From assembly GCA_910584045.1 (NCBI GenBank), contig CAJTYO010000033.1, positions 1 through 30,196 of the forward strand: a stretch of 30,196 nt of DNA. The letters are read 5' to 3'. The stretch is from an uncultured Oscillospiraceae bacterium. GTDB lineage: Bacteria > Bacillota > Clostridia > Oscillospirales > Oscillospiraceae. The notes under the pieces were generated by a model that was given only the letters and a program-made list of their open reading frames with translations, ran no database searches and had not been told where the DNA came from. Shown here piece by piece: positions 8,158-14,664 of the stretch (within the stretch, counting starts at the first letter, position 1; each line of letters starts with the position of its first letter). Position numbers and translations under genes: made by a program.

Positions 8158-9351
8158 ATGGAACGGGAGCTGTTATCGGAGCTATGCCTCCGCCTGCGGG
8201 CTGTCAGTATATTTCGGAATGTGCTCTCCGGCGGTCCGATGGAGGCGCTGTGCCGCTTTCTGGCGGACCGGGAGAGGGGGGAGGAGGCCGTCTCCTGCTA
8301 CGCCGTCTTTATCTCCCGGCTCTATGAGGAGGCTGGGGGAGATCTGGGGGCCTATATATTGGACCGGACCCTGAGAGATGAAAACCCCTATATCCGCGCC
8401 GTAGGGAGAGGGGAGACGCCGCCGTCGTGCATGGTCCGCTGCGCGGCGGAGGAGCTTAGGACGCTGCAAATGGCGGCGGAGCTCACGCCGGAGGACCTGC
8501 TGGAGGGCCTGCCGGGCCGGGCGTTCCTCCCCGGGTTTACTGCCAGCCCCGTGGCCCTGGCGGACGGATATCGCCGCCGGGCGGAGCAGATCGGGCGGTA
8601 CGGCTGGGGGGAGTACGCCGGACACGCCATGTTCTGTCTGGAGCAGAGCCGCATCACCCCGGTGCGGCACCCCGACGGCGTCCGGCTGGAGGACCTGGTG
8701 GGCTTCAGGCGGGAGAAGGAGCTGCTGCTGGAGAACACCCGGGCCCTGCTGGCGGGCCGGCCGGCGGCCAATGTATTGCTCACCGGCGACGCGGGGACGG
8801 GAAAGTCCTCCACTGTCAAGGCGGTGGTCAACAAGCTGTGGACAGAGGGGCTGCGCATCGTGGAGCTCCGGCGGGAGCAGCTGCGGTCACTGCCCGCTGT
8901 ACTGGACGAGCTGTCGGACAACCCGCTGAAATTCATTTTGTTTATCGACGACCTGACCTTCCGGCAGGGGGACGAGGGGTACAGCGCCCTCAAGGCGGCC
9001 CTGGAGGGGTCCGTGTCCGCCCGGAGCCGGAATGTGGCCATCTACGCCACCAGTAACCGGCGGCACATAGTGCGGGAGACCTTCTCCGAGCGGGAGGGGG
9101 ACGACGTGCACCGGGGGGAGACCATGCAGGAGCTGGTATCTCTGTCCGAGCGCTTCGGCCTGCATATTACCTTCCAGCGGCCGGACAGGGGGACCTATCT
9201 GGAGATCGTCCGCCGACTGGCGTCGGACCGGGGAATTGAGTGCCTGGAGCTGGAGGCGCTGGCGGAGCAGTTCGCCCTGACCCGCGGCGCACGCTCGCCC
9301 CGGGCGGCCCGGCAGTTTGTGGACAGTCTGGCGTGTAAAAAGGAGAGATGA
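8158..9351 (+). CDS. DUF815-family AAA ATPase
   Basis: A 397-residue protein. The N-terminal ~170 residues are helical and not recognisable. The C-terminal AAA module has Walker A GDAGTGKS (residues 210-217), Walker B KFILFIDDL (about 258-266), and the family stretch YATSNRRHIVRETFSERE. DUF815 proteins are common in Firmicutes and proteobacteria with no firm function; a remodelling or chaperone-like ATPase is a reasonable guess. The start is 1 base after the ilvD stop, and its own stop overlaps the next ATG (ATGA at 9348-9351), so it is translationally coupled to the radical SAM gene. Confidence 0.88.
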   Translation: MERELLSELCLRLRAVSIFRNVLSGGPMEALCRFLADRERGEEAVSCYAVFISRLYEEAGGDLGAYILDRTLRDENPYIRAVGRGETPPSCMVRCAAEELRTLQMAAELTPEDLLEGLPGRAFLPGFTASPVALADGYRRRAEQIGRYGWGEYAGHAMFCLEQSRITPVRHPDGVRLEDLVGFRREKELLLENTRALLAGRPAANVLLTGDAGTGKSSTVKAVVNKLWTEGLRIVELRREQLRSLPAVLDELSDNPLKFILFIDDLTFRQGDEGYSALKAALEGSVSARSRNVAIYATSNRRHIVRETFSEREGDDVHRGETMQELVSLSERFGLHITFQRPDRGTYLEIVRRLASDRGIECLELEALAEQFALTRGARSPRAARQFVDSLACKKER

Positions 9352-11189
9352 GAGTGGATAAAAGACTGGAGAGGATCCTGCCGGGGGTGCAGAAGCCCGC
9401 CCGGTATGTGGGCGGGGAGTACAACGAGGTGATCAAGGACAGGGGGGAGGTGGACCTCCGCTTTGCCTTCTGCTTTCCGGACACCTACGAGATCGGCATG
9501 AGCAACCTGGGCTTCCGGATTCTGTACGGGGTGCTCAACGAGATGCCCGGCGTATGGTGCGAGCGGGTCTTCGCTCCCTGGACGGACATGGAGGCGGCCA
9601 TGCGGGAAAAGGACCTGCCCCTCTACGCTCTGGAGTCCGGAGATCCGGTGGAGGTGTTTGACGTCGTCGGCTTTTCCGTGGGCTATGAGATGGCCTACAC
9701 CGCCGTGCTGAACATGCTGGACCTGGCCGGCCTGCCCCTGCGGAGCGAGGAGCGGACGGAGCTGACGCCCCTGGTGGTCGCCGGGGGCACCGCCATGTAC
9801 AACGCCGAGCCAATGGCGGATTTCATCGATATGGCCCTCATCGGAGAGGGGGAGGAGCTGCTGCCGGAGGTGGTGACCCTCTTCCGACGGGCCAAACGGG
9901 AGGGCTGGTCCAAGGCCCGGTTCCTGCGCTCGGCGGCGGAGATAGAGGGGGTGTATGTCCCCTCCCTGTACGGCGTGTCCTATAAGGACGACGGAACCAT
10001 TGCCGCCATTACCCCCCTGGACGGCGCGCCGGAGAAGGTGGTCAAGCGGGTGGTCCACGATATGGACAAGGCCTATTACCCCGTTAAGACCATCGTGCCC
10101 TCCACGGAGATTGTCCACGACCGGGTGACCCTGGAGGTGTTCCGGGGCTGCATCCGGGGCTGCCGCTTCTGCCAGGCGGGATATGTCTACCGCCCGGTGC
10201 GCAGCCGCAGCCGGGAGCAGCTGGCGGAATACGCCCGGGCCGCCATCCGGGACTCCGGATATCAGGAAATGACCCTCAGCTCTCTGTCCACCAGCGACTA
10301 CCCCCAGCTGGTGGGCCTGTGCGACGACCTGGAGGTTTTCTGCGGGGAGAACCATGTAAACTTGTCCCTGCCCTCCCTCCGGGCGGACAACTTCTCCATG
10401 GAGCTGATGCAGCGGCTCCAGCGGGGGCGGAAGGCGGGGCTGACCTTCGCACCTGAGGCCGGCACCCAGCGCCTGCGGGATGCCATCAACAAGAATGTCA
10501 CCGAGGAGGACCTGACCGAGAGTCTGAAGACTGCTTTCTCCGGCGGTTGGAGCGCGGTGAAGCTGTATTTCATGCTGGGTCTGCCCACGGAGACGGACGA
10601 GGACGTGCTGGGCATCGCCGAAATGGCCAACCACGTGGTCCACACCTGGCGGGAGCACGCCAGCAACAAAAACCGGGGCCTGCGGGTCACGGTGTCCACC
10701 TCCTGGTTCGTGCCCAAGCCTTTCACAGCCTTCCAGTGGGAGCCCCAGATCTCCCGTTTGGAGTATGAGCGCCGGGTGAGGCTTCTGCGGGGGGCCATCA
10801 CGGCCAAGGCCGTGACCTACAACTGGCACGACGGGGACACCAGCTTCCTGGAGGCGGTGCTGGCCCGGGGGGACCGGCGGCTGGGCCGGGTGCTGGAGGC
10901 GGCCTATCGAAGGGGGGCAAAGCTGGACGCGTGGAGCGACTGCTTTGATCTGGGCCGCTGGTTGGCGGCCTTTGAAGAGTGCGGGCTGGACCCGGAATTT
11001 TATGCCTGCCGGGAGCGGGGACGAGAGGAAATCCTGCCCTGGAGTGTGATCGACTGCTATGTGTCGGAGGACTTCCTGTGGCGGCAGCGGGAGTTGGCCC
11101 ATCAGTCCGCCGCCACCCCCGACTGCCGCGCGAGGTGCGGCGGCTGCGGGGCCAACATCGTGGAAGGGGGGGAGTGCTATCGTGGGTAA
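9348..11189 (+). CDS. B12-binding-domain radical SAM protein (TIGR03960 family)
   Basis: A 613-residue protein. The N-terminal domain carries CFPDTYEIGMSNLGF, a B12-binding-like fold, up to about residue 200. The radical SAM core begins with CIRGCRFC (C268, C272, C275), the CxxxCxxC motif for the [4Fe-4S] cluster, followed by TFAPEAGTQRLR and YFMLGLPTETDED. A cysteine-rich tail, CRARCGGCGANIVEGGECYRG, closes the protein. The family is conserved in clostridia and normally stands beside TIGR03936 and often ribonuclease G and rplU; its reaction is not established. The stop overlaps the next gene by 8 bases. rng and rplU are absent here. Confidence 0.93.
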   Translation: MRVDKRLERILPGVQKPARYVGGEYNEVIKDRGEVDLRFAFCFPDTYEIGMSNLGFRILYGVLNEMPGVWCERVFAPWTDMEAAMREKDLPLYALESGDPVEVFDVVGFSVGYEMAYTAVLNMLDLAGLPLRSEERTELTPLVVAGGTAMYNAEPMADFIDMALIGEGEELLPEVVTLFRRAKREGWSKARFLRSAAEIEGVYVPSLYGVSYKDDGTIAAITPLDGAPEKVVKRVVHDMDKAYYPVKTIVPSTEIVHDRVTLEVFRGCIRGCRFCQAGYVYRPVRSRSREQLAEYARAAIRDSGYQEMTLSSLSTSDYPQLVGLCDDLEVFCGENHVNLSLPSLRADNFSMELMQRLQRGRKAGLTFAPEAGTQRLRDAINKNVTEEDLTESLKTAFSGGWSAVKLYFMLGLPTETDEDVLGIAEMANHVVHTWREHASNKNRGLRVTVSTSWFVPKPFTAFQWEPQISRLEYERRVRLLRGAITAKAVTYNWHDGDTSFLEAVLARGDRRLGRVLEAAYRRGAKLDAWSDCFDLGRWLAAFEECGLDPEFYACRERGREEILPWSVIDCYVSEDFLWRQRELAHQSAATPDCRARCGGCGANIVEGGECYRG

Positions 11190-11844
11190 GCTGCGCCTGT
11201 TTTTTGCCAAGGAGGGCCGGGCAGTGTATATTTCCCACCTGGACCTGCTGCGGACCTTTCAGCGGGTGTTCATCCGCCAGGGGTTGGTCCTGCGTCACTC
11301 CCAGGGATTCCATCCCCACCCCATCCTCTCCTTTGCCCTGCCCCTGAGCGTGGGGCAGGCCAGCGTCTGCGAGATATTGGACTTCGAGGTGGATGCCGAC
11401 CTGGACGGCGCGGGTCTGGTCCCGGGGCTCAACCGCTTCATGCCGGAGGGGGTGCGGGCCCTGGACTGCCGCGTTCCGGTTCTGCCGGTGCGGGAGCTGG
11501 CTGCGCTGCGCTGCCGGGTGGAGCTTATCTATGACGGCGGGGTACTGGCGGGGGCGGCGGAGGAGGTCCGGGACCTGCTCCTGGGCGAGAGCGTGGTCAT
11601 CCAGAAGCGCACTAAGCGCAAGGCCATGGCCGACGTCGACATCCGTCCCCTCCTCCACAGCCTTGCGCTGTCGGAGGAGCCGGGGGCTCTGGTCCTGGAG
11701 GCGGTGGTGTCCGCCCAGAATCCGGGGCTGAATCCGGCCCTGCTGGCGGGGGCGGTGGAGCTCCGCCGCCCCCATCTGCGGCCTGATTTTGTCCAGATTC
11801 GGCGGCTGGAGGTTCTGGACGGGACGGGCGGCGTCTTCCGATAG
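11182..11844 (+). CDS. TIGR03936 / DUF2344 radical SAM-associated protein
   Basis: A 220-residue protein beginning VGKLRLFFAKEGRAVYISHL and containing LLRTFQRVFIRQG and HSQGFHPHPILSFALPLSVG, the DUF2344 signature. It has no cluster motif itself and is found fused to or directly following TIGR03960 proteins, suggesting a substrate-handling partner. GTG 11182 is chosen as start because GGGGGGAG lies 8 bases upstream and the homology begins there. A tRNA or ribosome-related modification role has been suggested from context in other genomes, but I cannot confirm it from this sequence. Confidence 0.9.
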   Translation: MGKLRLFFAKEGRAVYISHLDLLRTFQRVFIRQGLVLRHSQGFHPHPILSFALPLSVGQASVCEILDFEVDADLDGAGLVPGLNRFMPEGVRALDCRVPVLPVRELAALRCRVELIYDGGVLAGAAEEVRDLLLGESVVIQKRTKRKAMADVDIRPLLHSLALSEEPGALVLEAVVSAQNPGLNPALLAGAVELRRPHLRPDFVQIRRLEVLDGTGGVFR

Positions 11845-11855
11845 GCGGTGGGGAG

Positions 11856-12890
11856 ATGATTTGCTCCACCGTATACCCCGGCGACCGGCGTGCCATGGCG
11901 GAGGTGGACGCTCTGCTGGAGCGGGAGGGCCTCCGCCGGGACAGAAATCTGGACTACACCTGCGCCCTCTACGGAGATGACGGACAGATTGCCGCCACGG
12001 GCAGCTGCTTCGGCCCAACCCTGCGCTGTCTGGCCGTCAGCTCCGGGCGTCGGGGGGAGGGCCTGCTGGCCCAGGTGGTGACCCACCTGATCCAGGTGCA
12101 GTACGAGAGGGGGAACTGCCACCTGTTCCTCTGCGCAAAGGAGCCGTCGGCGAAGTTTTTTACCGGCCTGGGCTTTTACGAGATCGCCCGGGTGGAGGGG
12201 GCCATGGTCTTCATGGAGAACCGCCGGGACGGCTTTGGGCGCTGGCTGCGCGAGCTGGAGAAGTATCGGAGTTCGGGGACCTCGGCGGCTCTGGTCATGA
12301 ACGCCAATCCCTTCACCCTGGGCCACCAGTATCTGGCAGAGACCGCCGCCGCCCGGTGCGGCACGCTCCACATCTTCCTGGTCAGCGAGGAGGCCAGCTT
12401 GGTACCCTTCTCCGTCCGGCGGCGTCTGGCGGAGGCAGGGACGGCCCATCTGGCCAACGCCGTCCTCCACGACAGCGGGCCCTATATCATCAGCCGCGCA
12501 ACCTTTCCCAGCTACTTCCTACCGGACGAGGCCGCTGTGATCGAGAGCCACGCCAGGCTGGACCTGACGGTTTTTGTCCGGATTGCGCGGGCGCTGGGCG
12601 TTACGGAGCGCTTCGTGGGCGAGGAGCCCGCCAGTCTGGTCACCGGGCTGTATAACCGGGTCATGGCCGGCGCGCTGCCCCGGGTGGGGATTGGCTGCAC
12701 CGTGGTCCCCCGCCGGGAGGCCGGCGGCGCGCCCATCAGCGCCAGCACCGTCCGGCAATACATCCGGCAGGGGAAGGCGGAGGCCATCCGGGAGCTGGTG
12801 CCGCCGGCGGTGTACGAGTATTTCACCGGCCCGGAGGCCGAACCTGTAATTGAGCGAATTCGCCAGGCGGAGAATGTGGTGCACTACTAA
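11856..12890 (+). CDS. citC: [Citrate (pro-3S)-lyase] ligase, orphan
   Basis: A 344-residue protein with an N-terminal GNAT-like domain (acetyl-CoA loop near SSGRRGEGLLAQV, then FFTGLGFYEIARVEGAMVFMENR) and a C-terminal nucleotidyltransferase domain with NANPFTLGHQYLAE, the (T/H)xGH motif. CitC acetylates the 2'-(5''-phosphoribosyl)-3'-dephospho-CoA group of citrate lyase acyl-carrier subunit CitD using acetate and ATP. No citD, citE, citF, citX or citG is present nearby, so its target must be elsewhere or the gene serves another acyl carrier. The gene is the last of the plus-strand run. Its ATG lies inside a GGTGGGGAG-rich stretch, so exact start placement is a little uncertain. Confidence 0.9.
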   Translation: MICSTVYPGDRRAMAEVDALLEREGLRRDRNLDYTCALYGDDGQIAATGSCFGPTLRCLAVSSGRRGEGLLAQVVTHLIQVQYERGNCHLFLCAKEPSAKFFTGLGFYEIARVEGAMVFMENRRDGFGRWLRELEKYRSSGTSAALVMNANPFTLGHQYLAETAAARCGTLHIFLVSEEASLVPFSVRRRLAEAGTAHLANAVLHDSGPYIISRATFPSYFLPDEAAVIESHARLDLTVFVRIARALGVTERFVGEEPASLVTGLYNRVMAGALPRVGIGCTVVPRREAGGAPISASTVRQYIRQGKAEAIRELVPPAVYEYFTGPEAEPVIERIRQAENVVHY

Positions 12891-12900
12891 AAGAGCAGAG

Positions 12901-12930
12901 GGGAGGCGCGGCTTCATAGCCGCGCCTCCC
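12901..12930. terminator. Hairpin between convergent citC and FAD/NAD oxidoreductase genes
   Basis: GGGAGGCGCGGCT (12901-12913) and its perfect complement (12918-12930) enclose a 4-base loop. On the minus side the stem is followed within a few bases by CTCTTTT; on the plus side the T-run is poor. It probably ends both transcripts. Confidence 0.8.
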
Positions 12931-12942
12931 TGAAACTTTCGT

Positions 12943-14172
12943 TTACACGGTATAGACGTACTCCCCGTTCTTTTCATTGATGCCATAGAAGTCCGCGAAG
13001 CTCAGCCGGAAAATCCGGTCCTTCTTATCGCTGACGTCGATGCCGTTCTTGATGAGGTGCAGGTACAGTCCGTGGTTGGAGATATCCCCCAGGGACAGAT
13101 AGCCGGTGAGCTTCCCGCCGGTAATAATCGCTTTCTTGTACTCCCTGGGCGTCTTGTGGACGATCACGTCCGCGCCCTCAGTCAGGTCCATGCGGCCCAC
13201 GCTCAGCATGGTCACGCCGAAGAAATTGCTGGTATTCTTGAAGGGGTAGGGCTTCTCATACGCCGTGTCGATGCCGGCCATGTTCTCCGCAGCGGCCTTG
13301 CCCTGGGCCATGGCGTCGGGCCACACGCCGGACAGTCCTGTGCAGTCCCCCGCTGCGTAGACGTCGGGGACGGAGGTCCGCAGATGGTCGTCCACCTGGA
13401 TGGCACGCTCGGCCTTGATGCCGCTGTCCAGAGCCAGTTGGATGCGGGGGCGCACGCCGGCGGCCATGATGATGAAGTCGCAGGGTACGTGCTCCCCGGT
13501 GGAGAGAATCACCTCGGTGATGTTCCCCTCGCCGTCCACCACCGCGTCTGTGGCCCCGATGCCCAGCAGAAACCGGCAGCCGTGGTCCTCGAAGACCTTC
13601 TGGTAGACAGAGGCGGCATAGTCGTCCGTCTGCAAGGGCATCACACGGGGGGCCATCTCGGCGATGGTGATCTCCGCGCCCCGGTGGCACAGGGCGGAGG
13701 CCGCGTCCAAACCAACCAGGCCGGAGCCTACGATGAACACTCGCTTGCCCTTGGCAAAGGCTTCGTCGATCTTCAGCGCGTCGCTGAGATCCCGGAAGCC
13801 GAACACATTGGGGGCCTCCCGAAAATGGGGGATGGGCGGGATGAAGAATCCGGCTCCTGTGGCGATGAGCAGCTTGTCGTAGGGGATGCTGTAGCCATCG
13901 CCGTAATGGACCAGCTTGGCATCGGCATCGATTTTGCTGACGGTCTGGCAGGGGATGTGGAAGATGTTTTTCTCCTCGAAGAAGTTCTCCCCCACGAAGT
14001 TGATGCCCTGAATGGTCCGCTCATGCCCTAAATACTTGTGAAGCATGCAGCGGGAGTGGACGTGCTCGTCGATGGAGAGCACGGTGATGACGCTCTCGGG
14101 GCGGAATTCCCGGAGGACCTGGGCGGCGCTGATGCCGGCCGCGCCGGCGCCGATGATGACGAATCGCTCCAT
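12943..14172 (-). CDS. FAD/NAD(P)-dependent oxidoreductase (CooS/CooF-associated, NADH oxidase-like)
   Basis: A 409-residue flavoprotein. The FAD Rossmann motif is VIIGAGAAGISAAQVL at the N terminus, the NAD motif is VFIVGSGLVGLDAASAL near residue 145, and the FAD-ribityl motif is DVYAAGDCTG. Cys42, in HSRCMLHKYL, occupies the position of the redox-active cysteine in NADH oxidases and peroxidases of this superfamily. Start ATG 14172 is preferred because GGAGG lies 7 bases upstream; a GTG at 14178 is too close to that site. The gene order cooS-cooF-FNOR is known in several anaerobes, where electrons from the CODH pass through the ferredoxin to this enzyme and NAD(P)+. That role is inferred here. 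Confidence 0.9.
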   Translation of the reverse strand: MERFVIIGAGAAGISAAQVLREFRPESVITVLSIDEHVHSRCMLHKYLGHERTIQGINFVGENFFEEKNIFHIPCQTVSKIDADAKLVHYGDGYSIPYDKLLIATGAGFFIPPIPHFREAPNVFGFRDLSDALKIDEAFAKGKRVFIVGSGLVGLDAASALCHRGAEITIAEMAPRVMPLQTDDYAASVYQKVFEDHGCRFLLGIGATDAVVDGEGNITEVILSTGEHVPCDFIIMAAGVRPRIQLALDSGIKAERAIQVDDHLRTSVPDVYAAGDCTGLSGVWPDAMAQGKAAAENMAGIDTAYEKPYPFKNTSNFFGVTMLSVGRMDLTEGADVIVHKTPREYKKAIITGGKLTGYLSLGDISNHGLYLHLIKNGIDVSDKKDRIFRLSFADFYGINEKNGEYVYTV

Positions 14173-14174
14173 GG

Positions 14175-14648
14175 TCACACCTCCCTCACTTCAATAGCCT
14201 TCTTGGGGCAGGCCCGCACACAGGCGGGGCCCTCCTCCAAGTGCTGGCAGAAGTCGCACTTCACCATCCGCGTCCGGTCCGGCGTGACGGCCGGAACGCC
14301 GTAGCGGCAGTTCATTACGCACATATAACATGCCGCGCATTTGTCTCCATTATACTCCACCAGCCCCGTTTCCATATTTTTCTCCAGCGCGCCGCTCATA
14401 CAGGCCCCCGCGCAGTCGGGGATGTCGCAGTGGCGGCAGAAGAGAGGGCTGTACCCGCCCCGGCCGTCGGAGACGATCCGGTTCCGGGACTGGACGCCGG
14501 GGTCGGTAAGGTCCAGGGCGTATATGGCCTGCCGCAGCTCCGTCAGGGAGCCCCTGCGGGGCGTCATATCCTGGTGGGAGGCCATACAGGCCAGGATGCA
14601 GCTCTTGCACCCGTCGCACTTGGCGGGATCGATAAAAATACGTTTCAT
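14175..14648 (-). CDS. cooF: CooF-like four-cluster ferredoxin
   Basis: A 157-residue polyferredoxin with four Cys clusters in order: CDGCKSCILAC near the N terminus; CRHCDIPDCAGAC; CAACYMCVMNC; and CDFCQHLEEGPACVRAC. This is the 4x[4Fe-4S] electron-transfer pattern of CooF, HycB and DMSO reductase B-type subunits. No signal peptide, so it is cytoplasmic. It lies 16 bases after cooS and its stop slightly precedes the oxidoreductase start, consistent with a single electron-transfer chain CooS to CooF to FNOR. RBS candidates GGAGG and GAGGAA precede the ATG. Confidence 0.93.
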   Translation of the reverse strand: MKRIFIDPAKCDGCKSCILACMASHQDMTPRRGSLTELRQAIYALDLTDPGVQSRNRIVSDGRGGYSPLFCRHCDIPDCAGACMSGALEKNMETGLVEYNGDKCAACYMCVMNCRYGVPAVTPDRTRMVKCDFCQHLEEGPACVRACPKKAIEVREV

Positions 14649-14664
14649 TTCCTCGCGCCTCCCA

